Shown here: positions 1 through 10,901 of the stretch, one piece after another | Numbering within the stretch: the stretch's first letter is position 1 | Layout of the letters: every line of letters begins with the position of its first letter | Origin: Stenotrophomonas sp. SAU14A_NAIMI4_8 | Lineage (GTDB): Bacteria > Pseudomonadota > Gammaproteobacteria > Xanthomonadales > Xanthomonadaceae | Direction of reading: 5' to 3' | DNA length: 64,000 bases | Assembly (NCBI RefSeq): GCF_003086695.1 | Contig: NZ_CP025999.1 | Coordinates: forward strand, 2,025,680-2,089,679 | Made by a program: the position numbers and the translations under genes | Notes under the pieces: generated by a model | The model's database searches: none | What the model saw: the letters and a program-made list of their open reading frames with translations, nothing else | Told to the model about the DNA's origin: nothing

Positions 1-2096
<2,096 letters not shown>

Positions 2097-2100
<4 letters not shown>

Positions 2101-2573
2101 GAGCCCCCATCACCATGAAGGGCGCGCAGAAGCTGCGCGACGAGCTGGACCACCTGAAGTCGGTCAAGCGCCCGAAGGTCATCGCTGCCATCGCCGAGGC
2201 GCGCGAGCACGGTGACCTGAAGGAAAACGCCGAGTACCACGCCGCGCGCGAGGAACAGGGTTTCATCGAAGGCCGCATCAAGCAGCTGGAAGGTGAGCTG
2301 TCGCACGCCGAGATCATCGACGTGAGCAAGCTCAACGCCGGTTCGAAGGTGGTGTTCGGCGCCAGCGTGACCCTGGCCGACGTGGAAACCGACGAAGAGA
2401 AGAAGTACCAGATCGTTGGCGACCTGGAGGCGGACATCAAGCTGGGCCTGATCGCCATTTCCTCGCCGGTGGCCCGGGCGATGATCGGCAAGCTGGAAGG
2501 CGATTCGATCGTGATCGACGCCCCGGCCGGCCAGCGCGAGTACGAAATCGTCAGCGTCAGCTATCTGGACTGA
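2097..2573 (+). CDS. greA: transcription elongation factor GreA
   Basis: GreA binds in the secondary channel of RNA polymerase and stimulates cleavage of backtracked transcripts. The product is 158 residues, the standard length. It has the N-terminal coiled coil with the acidic tip ([20 protein letters not shown]), followed by the FKBP-like C-terminal domain ([12 protein letters not shown] through [19 protein letters not shown]). I chose the ATG at 2097, which overlaps the carB stop codon (ATGA) and gives a product of family length; a longer in-frame extension would run through carB. carB-greA-rpfE is the order known from Xanthomonas. Confidence 0.97.
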
Positions 2574-2577
2574 CCGG

Positions 2578-3495
2578 GTGGCAACGGCGACCCTGTTGTT
2601 GCCGGCGCGCAGCCGCTTTGCGGCGGCTGCATTGCCTGACGAGGTGGCGCGCGCCCTGGGCCGCGCCACCACGGTGCAGCTGGATGCGGGCGAGCGCGCC
2701 CAGCTGCAACGCCATTTCAGCGTGGCCGCGCCGCACTGGCCGGTGGCCGCACTGACCCGCCAGCGCGATGTCGGCGATGCCGCTGGTGCGTGCTGGCTGC
2801 GCGCCGATCCGGCCTGCATGGTGCCGGACATGCACGGCGCACGCATGATGGGGCACGGCGAAACGCTGCGGCCCACGCTGGCCGACAGCCTGGCCCTGCT
2901 GCCGGTACTGCAGCCGCTGTTTGCCGACGCCGGTTTCGTGCTGGATGCACCGGACCCGGCGCGCTGGTACCTGCGCCTGCCCATCGACATCGAACTGCCC
3001 GATTTCGACAGCCCCGACGATGTGCTGGGCGATGATCTGTTTTCGCACCTGCCCGAAGGGCCGGCGGGTCGCCGCTGGCGGGCGCTGATGACCGAGGCGC
3101 AGGTGCTGCTGCACAACCATTCCTGGAACCAGCAGCGTGCCGCGCAGGGTCAGCAGCCGATCAATTCGCTGTGGTTCTGGGGCGGCGGCGTCATGCCGGT
3201 ATCGGTGACGACCCAGCACGTACAGGTACGCAGCCGCGACGCCCTGCTGCAGGGCCTGGCCCAGGCCGCCGGTGTTGCGGTGGACGGCGAGCAGGCCGTG
3301 GATGCCTTGGTGGACCTGCGGCAACTGCGCTCGCTGCAGCAGCTGGGCAACGAAGCGATTGTTCCGCTGCTTGCGGCACTGCGTCGCGGCGAACTGCAGC
3401 AGCTGGTGCTGGATTTCGAAGACGGCCTGCAGTTCCGCCTCGATCGCGGCCAGCGCTGGCAGTTCTGGAAGAAACCCCGCCAACTGCACGACTGA
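2578..3495 (+). CDS. rpfE: RpfE-type regulatory protein (phosphoglycerate mutase-related family)
   Basis: A 305-residue protein starting at a GTG four bases after greA stops. Its sequence and its position between greA and recJ match RpfE of the Xanthomonas rpf region, a family sometimes described as phosphoglycerate mutase-like. The biochemical role is not settled; in Xanthomonas rpf genes affect extracellular enzymes and polysaccharide. It looks cytoplasmic, with no signal peptide or membrane segment. A recognisable part is around residues 190-220, LLHNHSWNQQR then INSLWFWGGG, which is conserved in these proteins. The very short spacing suggests translation coupled to greA. The identification rests on context and overall sequence character, not on catalytic motifs. 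Confidence 0.82.
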   Translation: MATATLLLPARSRFAAAALPDEVARALGRATTVQLDAGERAQLQRHFSVAAPHWPVAALTRQRDVGDAAGACWLRADPACMVPDMHGARMMGHGETLRPTLADSLALLPVLQPLFADAGFVLDAPDPARWYLRLPIDIELPDFDSPDDVLGDDLFSHLPEGPAGRRWRALMTEAQVLLHNHSWNQQRAAQGQQPINSLWFWGGGVMPVSVTTQHVQVRSRDALLQGLAQAAGVAVDGEQAVDALVDLRQLRSLQQLGNEAIVPLLAALRRGELQQLVLDFEDGLQFRLDRGQRWQFWKKPRQLHD

Positions 3496-3498
3496 GCG

Positions 3499-3537
3499 GA
3501 GTCGGATCCCGTTGCCGCGCAACGGGCTCTGATCCCG
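3499..3537. repeat. GGGGTC-type hairpin repeat (divergent copy)
   Basis: A stem-loop immediately after the rpfE stop: GGAGTCGGATCCCGTTG, a CCGCG loop, then CAACGGGCTCTGATCCC. It belongs to the hairpin family seen at least ten more times in the window (for example 4983, 15604, 32527, 40930, 58636). No T-run follows, so it is not a typical intrinsic terminator. Confidence 0.7.
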
Positions 3538-3563
3538 GATGTGTTTCGATACCCGACGGATGC

Positions 3564-3847
3564 ATCCACGCATGGCGTGGATCTACTGGGACGTACTGAG
3601 CGGGTCCTCGGCCGAGCGGAGTCGGATCCCGACGCGAACGCAGTAGATCCACGCCATGCGTGGATGCATTGGATCGGCCATTGGCCCGGTAGATGCCAAC
3701 CTTGGTTGGCACGCCACGCCCCGGTAGGTGCCAACCTTGGTTGGCACGCCACGCCCGGTAGGTGCCAACCTTGGTTGGCACGCCACGCCCCTGTAGGTGC
3801 CAACCTTGGTTGGCACGTTGGCATCAGTCGAGCAAGCTCGACTCTAC
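3564..3847. repeat. cluster of about seven SMAG (GTAG) palindromes
   Basis: This fills most of the 380-bp gap between rpfE and the DUF1176 gene. It starts with a facing pair of GTAGATCCACGCC-type palindromes (3564-3586 and 3643-3665). Four direct copies of GTAGGTGCCAACC...GGCAC follow, starting at 3689, 3724, 3758 and 3793. An inverted GTAGAGTCGAGC-type copy ends at 3847. Terminal GTAG plus a short palindrome is the signature of the SMAG elements of S. maltophilia. No gene is visible here. Confidence 0.85.
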
Positions 3848-3877
3848 GGAGGCGGGCAGGGCGCAGCCATGCCAGCC

Positions 3878-4915
3878 TTACTTCACCGTGCTGACGATCG
3901 TCGGCAGCGTCCAATGGCCACCGGCTACACCACGGCACTGGCCGGTGGTGAACGCGCTGGTCTTCACGAACCGCTGGCCATCCCACACCCAATCGTGGCC
4001 GGAGAAGCAATCGCCGATACCGCGGCCACGGAAGCGCCCGCGCAGGGTCATGTCGTCGGTGTCGAAATCCTCCGCATCGGAGGTGACAAAGCGCGCCTGG
4101 TACGGTGCCTTGTCCTGCACCACCCAGTAGCCGCTACTGAAGTTGTAGGCGCCCATGAAGCAGCTGGTACTGGCCAGTACATGCGAACCGTCCAGCCGCA
4201 CGATATCGATCTCGTCCTGCTCGCCTTCGCTCAGGCGGCGGCATTCGTCCGCGTTCGGCAGGCTGGCCAGCAGCGCCTTGCGCAGCGCCGGGGCGTTGGC
4301 CAGCGCCGCATCGCCACTGCGCGCCGGCGCCAGCTTGCCGTGCACCACCACCGGCATCGGCAGCGCGGCCGGCACGCTGGCCTCGGCCTTGTCACCGCGG
4401 CGCACCAGCGCGCCGGGCGTGCCCAGCCGACCCTGCGCCTCGTCCATCTTCAGCAGTACCGCGGTGGCGCCGCTGTCGGAAATCGGCCAGGCCTTGCCCT
4501 TGCCATCGACGATTTCGATGCGCGCCTGGCGGGGCAGGGCGGCCAGCAGCGCATCGGTCTGGGCCTGCTGCAGCAGGATCTTCTCTCCGTCACCCGTGTC
4601 GCGCACCGGGCCCAGGTCCTTGCCATTCAGGCGCAGGCGCAGGGCGCCGGTCGGCATGGGGCTTTCGCCGTCCTCGCCATTGCGCAGGCGCGCCACTACC
4701 GGCGCACCGGGGCCGCCCGCACGTTCCAGCATCAGGCTGAGCAGGTTGCCGGGCTCTTCCGGGCTGTAGCCGGCGGCGCGGCAGGTACGGGTGTTGTCAC
4801 AGGCCAGCGACCAGTCGTTGTGGTCGAACGACACGCCGGCCTTTGGCTCGGGCGTGGCGGCGTGGGCGGCCGGGGCGAGGGCGAGGGCGAGGGCCAGGAA
4901 CAAAGTGTGGCGCAT
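3878..4915 (-). CDS. DUF1176 family secreted protein
   Basis: A 345-residue protein with a clear signal peptide (MRHTLFLALALALAPAAHA), so it is exported, probably to the periplasm. The mature part resembles the DUF1176 family: an N-terminal segment with paired cysteines (DWSLACDNTRTCRAAGYS), a middle with LLKMDEAQGRLGTPGALV, and a C-terminal domain ending in GIGDCFSGHDWVWDGQRFV and GQCRGVAGGHWTLPT. Several cysteines suggest disulphides. The function of the family is not known. It runs opposite to rpfE and recJ and is a single-gene unit. Confidence 0.85.
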   Translation of the reverse strand: MRHTLFLALALALAPAAHAATPEPKAGVSFDHNDWSLACDNTRTCRAAGYSPEEPGNLLSLMLERAGGPGAPVVARLRNGEDGESPMPTGALRLRLNGKDLGPVRDTGDGEKILLQQAQTDALLAALPRQARIEIVDGKGKAWPISDSGATAVLLKMDEAQGRLGTPGALVRRGDKAEASVPAALPMPVVVHGKLAPARSGDAALANAPALRKALLASLPNADECRRLSEGEQDEIDIVRLDGSHVLASTSCFMGAYNFSSGYWVVQDKAPYQARFVTSDAEDFDTDDMTLRGRFRGRGIGDCFSGHDWVWDGQRFVKTSAFTTGQCRGVAGGHWTLPTIVSTVK

Positions 4916-4982
4916 GCAAAGAAATCCATTTCGGGGGTGGCAAGCATGAAATAAATGGCCGTCGATTCCAAATGCTTCCGAT

Positions 4983-5020
4983 GGGGTCAGAGCCCTCTGC
5001 AGGCAGAGGGATCTGACCCC
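4983..5020. repeat. GGGGTC-type hairpin repeat
   Basis: GGGGTCAGAGCCCTCTGC, a short AG loop, then GCAGAGGGATCTGACCCC. It lies between the divergent DUF1176 gene and recJ. The inner stem (CCCTCTGC/GCAGAGGG) differs from other copies but is still fully paired. Confidence 0.85.
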
Positions 5021-5066
5021 GTCTCCGGCCCCGCGTTATCATGGTGACGTCTTCCGCAACCCGGCG

Positions 5067-6830
5067 ATGCCGATGTCCCTTGCCGCCGATGCTGCGCTGC
5101 CCGTGTCCGATACCCCGCTGATCCGCCGCCGCGAGCCGGTACAGCCCGGTGCGTGGCCCGACGACACGCTGCCGCTGCTGGCCCGCCTGTATGCCAGCCG
5201 TGGCGCGACCACGCCGGAACTGGCGCTGCCGCGACTGGGCAACCTGCATGCGCCCGAACTGCTGACCGGCATCGATGCGGCCGTGGCCCTGCTGGTCGAC
5301 GCCATCGCCAACGACAAGCGCATCCTGGTCGTCGGCGATTTCGACTGCGATGGGGCCACCGCCTGCGCCGTGGGTGTGCGCGGCCTGCGCATGCTGGGCG
5401 CGCAGCACGTCTTCCACGCGGTGCCCAACCGCATGGTGCATGGTTACGGCCTGTCGCCGTCGCTGGTGGATGAACTGGCAGCGCTGCAGCCAGACCTGCT
5501 GGTGACCGTGGACCACGGCATTGCCTGCCATGCCGGTGTCAACGCCGCCAAGGCGCGCGGCTGGCAGGTGCTGGTCACCGACCATCATCTGCCCGGCCCG
5601 CAGTTGCCGCCGGCCGATGTCATCGTCGATCCGAACCTGCAGGGCGATGATTTCCCCAGCAAATCGCTGGCCGGGGTCGGCGTCATCTTCTATGTGCTGA
5701 TGGCCCTGCGCCGCTGCATGCGCGAGGCCGGCGTGTTCACCGATGGCAAGGGCCCGGACCTGACCACGCTGCTGGACCTGGTGGCCGTGGGCACCGTGGC
5801 CGATCTGGTCGCGCTGGATGCCAACAACCGTGCGCTGGTCAGCGCCGGTCTGCGCCGGCTCCGCGCCGGGCAGGGCTGCGTGGGCCTGAAGGCATTGATC
5901 GAAGCCAGCGGACGCGACGCCGCACGTCTGACCTCCACCGATATCGGCTTCGCGTTGGGCCCGCGCCTCAATGCGGCCGGTCGCCTGGAAGACATGGCGC
6001 TGGGCATCGAACTGCTGCTCACCGAGGATCCGCGGCAGGCGCGCGACATTGCCCAGACCCTGGAACAGATCAATGCCGAGCGGCGCGCGGTGCAGCAGTC
6101 GATGACCGATGACGCCGAGCAGGCGCTGTCGCGCGTGGTGCTGCACGAGCAGGGCCAGCGCCCGGTCGCGGCATGCCTGTTCGACGCCGAGTGGCACCCC
6201 GGCGTGGTCGGTCTGGTGGCGTCGAAAATGAAGGACCGCCTGCATCGGCCGGTGATTGCATTTGCACCGGCGGAACCCGGCGCGGACACCCTGCGCGGTT
6301 CGGCGCGCTCCATTCCCGGCCTGCATATCCGTGACGCGCTGGCGCTGGTCGATGCACGCCATCCCGAGCTGGTGGAGCGCTTCGGTGGCCACGCCATGGC
6401 CGCTGGCCTGAGCATGCGCCTGCAGCACCTGCCCGCGTTCGAGGCGGCCTTCGTCGCCATCGTGCAGGAACTGCTGGATCCGGCCGCGCTGCAGCAACAA
6501 GTGCTCAGCGATGGTGAACTGTCCGCGGACGAACTCGATCACCGCCATGCCGATGCGCTGCGCCTGGCCGGGCCTTGGGGGCAGGGCTTCCCCGAGCCCT
6601 TGTTCGACGGCCACTTCGAAGTGGCCAACTGGCGCGTGCTGAAAGAGCGGCATCTGAAGCTGGAACTGCGCCTGCCCGGGCTGCCCGGCACGATCAACGC
6701 CATCCATTTCGGCGGCTGGCATGGCAACGCGCCCGGTCGCCATGTGCATCTGGCCTACCGCTTGGCCTGCGATGACTACCGCGGCGGCAGCGCGATCCAG
6801 CTGATCGTGGAGCATTGCCTGCCCGCCTGA
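5067..6830 (+). CDS. recJ: single-stranded-DNA-specific exonuclease RecJ
   Basis: RecJ is the 5'-3' ssDNA exonuclease of RecF-type recombination and mismatch repair. The 587-residue product is close to family length (~575). It has the DHH phosphoesterase motifs: DFDCDGATAC (motif I, metal-binding aspartates), VDHGI, and the family-defining DHH in VTDHHLPGP. The DHHA1 nucleic-acid domain follows (GSARSIPGLHIRDAL; FGGHAMAAGLSM), and then a C-terminal OB-like region. The start could be the ATG at 5067 or the in-frame ATG at 5073. In Xanthomonas recJ lies next to rpfE, as here, with the DUF1176 gene inserted between them. Confidence 0.96.
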   Translation: MPMSLAADAALPVSDTPLIRRREPVQPGAWPDDTLPLLARLYASRGATTPELALPRLGNLHAPELLTGIDAAVALLVDAIANDKRILVVGDFDCDGATACAVGVRGLRMLGAQHVFHAVPNRMVHGYGLSPSLVDELAALQPDLLVTVDHGIACHAGVNAAKARGWQVLVTDHHLPGPQLPPADVIVDPNLQGDDFPSKSLAGVGVIFYVLMALRRCMREAGVFTDGKGPDLTTLLDLVAVGTVADLVALDANNRALVSAGLRRLRAGQGCVGLKALIEASGRDAARLTSTDIGFALGPRLNAAGRLEDMALGIELLLTEDPRQARDIAQTLEQINAERRAVQQSMTDDAEQALSRVVLHEQGQRPVAACLFDAEWHPGVVGLVASKMKDRLHRPVIAFAPAEPGADTLRGSARSIPGLHIRDALALVDARHPELVERFGGHAMAAGLSMRLQHLPAFEAAFVAIVQELLDPAALQQQVLSDGELSADELDHRHADALRLAGPWGQGFPEPLFDGHFEVANWRVLKERHLKLELRLPGLPGTINAIHFGGWHGNAPGRHVHLAYRLACDDYRGGSAIQLIVEHCLPA

Positions 6831-6952
6831 TGGCGGCGCGCACGCTTCGCGCACGCCGGGCCATGCCCGGCGGGATGCTTGGACGGTCGACCGCTAACCC
6901 CACCTGCCGTGGTGGCGCGTTGAATCCTGCACGATCCCACTGGAGCCGTGCC

Positions 6953-9838
6953 ATGGCGTTTGCCCGCTGCGTCCCTTTCATCCTGCTGGTGCTGGCGGCC
7001 TGGTCCGCAGACGCGCAGTCCCCCGGCATTGCGCGGCCGCAGCCGGGCGCGCCGCTGCTGGTCGCCGCGGCCGCCGAACGTCCGGTGCAACTGCGCGACG
7101 CGCGCATCGAAGGCGAGGTCCAGGCCGGCATCGCGCAGACCCGCATCACCCTGGAATTCCACAACCCGAACCGTCGCGTGCTGGAAGGCGAGCTGCAGTT
7201 CCCGCTGGCTGATGGCCAGCAGATCAGCGGCTTTGCCTTGGATATCGATGGCGAACTGCGCGAGGCGGTGCCGGTGCCCAAGGATCGGGGGCGCCAGGTG
7301 TTCGAAGAGATCGCCCGGCGCGGCGTCGACCCCGGCCTGCTGGAACAGACCGCCGGCAACCAGTTCCGCTTGCGCATCTATCCGCTGCCAGCCGGCGGCA
7401 GCCGCCGCGTGCAGCTGGTTGTTCGCGAGCCGCTGGCTTACGCCGGCAACGGCTGGCAATGGGCGCTGCCACTGCAGTTCGCCGCGGGTGCGGCATCGGT
7501 TGAGCTGGAACTGCAGGCGCCGGGGCAAGCGACGGTGGGCACGGCACCGTTCCTTATCGATGCGGGTCAGCTGCATTGGCAGGGGCGCGGCGCGCAGTTG
7601 CCGGCGCAGCTGCAGTGGACGCTGCCTGCGGCCCGCCGTGCGCAGGTGCAGGTGGCCAACTGGCAGGACGGCCATTACCTGCTGGCACAGCTGCCGGTGG
7701 CTACAAGCACCACGCCGCGCACGCTGCCGCGCGAGATCGGCCTGCTCTGGGATGGCTCGGGTTCGGCGGGCCAGCGTGACCGCACGCGTGAGTTCGCGCT
7801 GCTGGACCGCTACTTCGCCGCCATGGGCGACGGCACGGTGGTGCTGACGGTGCTGCGCGACCGCCCCGAGCCCGAACGCCGCTTCCGTATCAGCAAGGGC
7901 GATTGGAGTGCGCTGCGCCAGGCGTTGCAGGCGGTGCGGCCCGACGGCGCCAGTGCGTTGGCTCAGTGGCGGCCGCAGCCGGGCGTGCAGGAATACCTGC
8001 TGGTCAGTGACGGCCTGCTGACCTATGGGCCCGAGGCCCTGCCGGCATTGGCCGAGGGGCAGCGATTGTTCGCCATCAGCAGTGCGGGCGTGCGCACCGA
8101 CAGCACCCGCCTGCGCGGCTGGAGCCAGGCGCATGGCGGACGTTTTGTGGCAGTGGGCACCGACGTGGGCGCCGCAGCGCGCGAACTGCTGTCTGCGCCG
8201 CTGGATGTGCAGATCGATGCCGGGCGCGGCGTGCAGGACGTGGTGATCGATCGCCGCAGCGAAGCGCAGGGCTGGTTGTGGCTGCATGCACGCCTGGCCG
8301 CCGACGGCGTACCGATGCGGGTGCGCGTTGCCGGCAGCGATTGGCAGGCTCTGCCGGGCAGCACGCGCAGTGATGACGGCGCGCTGCTTGCGGGACTGTG
8401 GGCACAGGCGCAGCTGCAGCAGTTGGCGCTGGACCGGCGCAGCAACCGCGAAGCGATGCAGCGCCTGTCGCAGCAGTTTGGCCTGGTTGGGCCGGACACT
8501 TCGCTGATCGTGCTGGAAACGCTGGACGACTACCTGCGTTATGCCATCCGTCCGTCGGGCGCGCTGCGCGCCGGGTATGACGCCCGTTTCGCAAAGCAGG
8601 TGGTAGATCGCCAGGCCGAGGACCGCCGCCGCTTGGATGCGGTGGCCGCGCAGTGGAAGGAGCGCCAGCAGTGGTGGAACCGCCGTTGGCCGAAGACCGC
8701 GCCGCCCACTGCGGGCAATGCCAAGGAAATCGCGCAGAACGAGGCCTTGGCCAGTGCGCCGATGGCCCTGCTGGCTGCACCGGCACCGGCAGCGCCTCCG
8801 CCGCCCCCGGCGCCGATGGCACCGGCCCGGGCCCGCAGGCAGGCACCGGCCGCCGAAGCGATGGCGTTGGACGCGATGGTCGTGGCGGCCGCTGATGCCG
8901 GTGATGCCGGCGCGCCGGCCAACGATGGCCAGCTCGGCATCCGGTTGGCGGCCTGGCAGCCTGACTCAGAGGTCGCTCGCCGCCTGCGCCAGGGCCCGCC
9001 CGCGCAGCTGTACGACCGCTACCTGGCCGAACGCGATGCCCACGCCGACAGCAGTGCGTTCTTTCTCGACGTGGCCGACCTGCTGCTGGAGCAGGGTCAG
9101 CGCGAACTAGCGCTGCGTGTGCTGTCCAACCTGGCCGAGATGGAGCTGGACAACCGGCACCTGCTGCGCGTGCTCGGCTATCGACTGATGCAGGCCGATG
9201 CCCCTGGGCTGGCCGTACCGGTGTTCGAACAGGTGCTGGCGATGGGCCAGGAAGAGCCGCAGAGCTTCCGCGATCTTGGCCTGGCCTTGGCAGCGGCCGG
9301 CAAGCCGCAGCAGGCACTGGACCCGCTGTACCAGGTGGTGGTGCGCCGCTGGGACAGCCGTTTCAATGGTGTTGCCCTGATCGCCCTGGACGAACTGACC
9401 AACCTGGTGGCCCGCAGCCGCCCGGCGCTGGATACCCGTGCCATCGATCCGCGCCTGTTGCAGGCCATGCCGCTGGACCTGCGTGTGGTGCTGGCCTGGG
9501 ATGCCGACAACAGCGACATGGACCTGTGGGTGACCGACCCCAACGGCGAGCGCGCGTACTACGGCAACCGCCTGACCTGGCAAGGCGGGCAGATGTCGCA
9601 GGACTTCACCGGCGGCTATGGCCCCGAGCAGTTCTCGCTGCGCAACGCCAAGCCCGGGAAATACAAGGTGGAAGCCAACTACTTCGGCAGTCGCCAGCAG
9701 CTGGTGACCGGTGCCACCACGCTCATGCTGCGCCTGACCACCCATTGGGGCACGCCGCAGCAGAAGGACCAGAGGGTCACGCTGCGCCTGAAGGACCGCT
9801 CGGAAACCATCCTGGTAGGCGAATTCGAAGTCCAGTAG
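6953..9838 (+). CDS. VIT and von Willebrand factor A domain protein with C-terminal DUF2135
   Basis: An exported protein of 961 residues. I chose the ATG at 6953 because it begins a signal peptide (MAFARCVPFILLVLAAWSADAQS); the upstream extension has none. Order of parts: VIT domain (about residues 35-160), a VWA-like region with a DGSGS metal-site motif near residue 265, and a Pro/Ala-rich linker ([18 protein letters not shown]). Then come TPR-like helices and a C-terminal beta domain of the DUF2135/YfaP kind (AWDADNSDMDLWVTDPNG). VIT-VWA proteins usually mediate surface or protein interactions; no substrate can be named. The TAG stop lies inside the GTAG of a SMAG palindrome. Confidence 0.88.
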   Translation: MAFARCVPFILLVLAAWSADAQSPGIARPQPGAPLLVAAAAERPVQLRDARIEGEVQAGIAQTRITLEFHNPNRRVLEGELQFPLADGQQISGFALDIDGELREAVPVPKDRGRQVFEEIARRGVDPGLLEQTAGNQFRLRIYPLPAGGSRRVQLVVREPLAYAGNGWQWALPLQFAAGAASVELELQAPGQATVGTAPFLIDAGQLHWQGRGAQLPAQLQWTLPAARRAQVQVANWQDGHYLLAQLPVATSTTPRTLPREIGLLWDGSGSAGQRDRTREFALLDRYFAAMGDGTVVLTVLRDRPEPERRFRISKGDWSALRQALQAVRPDGASALAQWRPQPGVQEYLLVSDGLLTYGPEALPALAEGQRLFAISSAGVRTDSTRLRGWSQAHGGRFVAVGTDVGAAARELLSAPLDVQIDAGRGVQDVVIDRRSEAQGWLWLHARLAADGVPMRVRVAGSDWQALPGSTRSDDGALLAGLWAQAQLQQLALDRRSNREAMQRLSQQFGLVGPDTSLIVLETLDDYLRYAIRPSGALRAGYDARFAKQVVDRQAEDRRRLDAVAAQWKERQQWWNRRWPKTAPPTAGNAKEIAQNEALASAPMALLAAPAPAAPPPPPAPMAPARARRQAPAAEAMALDAMVVAAADAGDAGAPANDGQLGIRLAAWQPDSEVARRLRQGPPAQLYDRYLAERDAHADSSAFFLDVADLLLEQGQRELALRVLSNLAEMELDNRHLLRVLGYRLMQADAPGLAVPVFEQVLAMGQEEPQSFRDLGLALAAAGKPQQALDPLYQVVVRRWDSRFNGVALIALDELTNLVARSRPALDTRAIDPRLLQAMPLDLRVVLAWDADNSDMDLWVTDPNGERAYYGNRLTWQGGQMSQDFTGGYGPEQFSLRNAKPGKYKVEANYFGSRQQLVTGATTLMLRLTTHWGTPQQKDQRVTLRLKDRSETILVGEFEVQ

Positions 9839-9933
9839 AGCCACGCCATGCGTGGCTGCGCAGAATCCGCCGCAGCCGCCGGGCATGGCCCGGCGCTACC
9901 GAACCAGGCCATCCACGCACGGCGTGGATCTAC
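9835..9933. repeat. SMAG palindromes between convergent genes
   Basis: Three palindromes lie here: GTAGAGCCACGCCATGCG at 9835, a GCCGGGCATGGCCCGGC copy near 9880, and an inverted copy ending CTAC at 9930-9933. The two outer GTAG ends provide the TAG stop codons of both convergent genes (9836-9838 on plus, 9932-9930 on minus). Confidence 0.85.
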
Positions 9934-10892
9934 CGCTGGCGCGGAATCCACCGCGCCAGCGCCACGCCACTGCCGAGGATCAACAGCGTGCCAACGGTAT
10001 GCCAGAACACTTCGGTAATCGGCGCGTCGGGCAACGGAAGGCTGTACGCCAGCCATTCAATCAACGGTCGCGCCAACAGGTAGATCACCACCACACCCAG
10101 TACCCGCAGCACGCGTTGCACGATGCCTTGCGGATCCACCGGCCAGCCGCGCCACTGCAGCCACGCCACCAGCAGAGCGAGTGCCAGCAGGCGTGCGGCT
10201 TCGCCCAGCGGTACCAGATGCGTCCACAACGAAGCCCATGCCAGCGCCACGCCCGAGCCCAACAGTATGGGCAGCTGCCAGCGTCTGGCCCCGCGCAGCC
10301 CCGGCATCAGCTGCCACGCCAGCACGGCCACACCGACCCCGATCAGCCACCCGGCCACCACATCGGCCAGGAAGTGCCGGCCCAGGTACATGCGCGAAAT
10401 GGCCATCAACAACGGCCAACCCAGCACCAGCACCCAACGCAGCCAGCGCCGGCGGATGCCGAATGCCAGCAGCAGGCTGACGCAGGCGGCGGTGGTGATG
10501 CCCACGTGGCCGCTGTTGAAACCATAGTCGGCGTGCGGCTGCGCGCGCAGCATCGCCGTGGCCTGCGCATCGGGCAGCGACCAGAACGTGCGGCCACCGC
10601 CATCGACTACGAACGGATGCGAAGGCTCGCCCTTGTCCAGTACCGCCGCATCCACGTCGGAGGGGCGGGGCAGGGCGGCGCTCTGCTTGATCGCATGCGT
10701 GGCGCAGGCCATCAGCAGCACCGCCAGCATCACGCACAGGCCCGCGCGCAGTCGCGCGCCGAACGCGCACACCAGGATCAGCGCGGTATAGCCCAGCTCG
10801 TAGCCGAGCAGGCTGATGAACTGCATTACTGCCAACATCCAGCTGGCGTCGAAGGTCTGCTGCAACCACAGGTGCCACTGCGTCTGGAACAT
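9930..10892 (-). CDS. PAP2-family membrane phosphatase
   Basis: A polytopic membrane protein of 320 residues with the three phosphatase signatures of the PAP2 superfamily. These are KQSAALPRP (a KX6RP-type motif), FNSGHVG (the usual PSGH with N for P) and SRMYLGRHFLADVVAG (SRX5HX3D). Such enzymes remove phosphate from lipid phosphates such as phosphatidic acid or undecaprenyl pyrophosphate, or from phosphorylated lipid A; the substrate cannot be read from sequence. After the third motif there are several more membrane segments to the C-terminus, longer than a minimal PAP2 protein. It is followed in the same direction by no other gene, and its upstream neighbour is an acyltransferase 9 bp away, so the two may share a transcript. 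Confidence 0.9.
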   Translation of the reverse strand: MFQTQWHLWLQQTFDASWMLAVMQFISLLGYELGYTALILVCAFGARLRAGLCVMLAVLLMACATHAIKQSAALPRPSDVDAAVLDKGEPSHPFVVDGGGRTFWSLPDAQATAMLRAQPHADYGFNSGHVGITTAACVSLLLAFGIRRRWLRWVLVLGWPLLMAISRMYLGRHFLADVVAGWLIGVGVAVLAWQLMPGLRGARRWQLPILLGSGVALAWASLWTHLVPLGEAARLLALALLVAWLQWRGWPVDPQGIVQRVLRVLGVVVIYLLARPLIEWLAYSLPLPDAPITEVFWHTVGTLLILGSGVALARWIPRQR

Positions 10893-10901
10893 CCGTTGTC
10901 C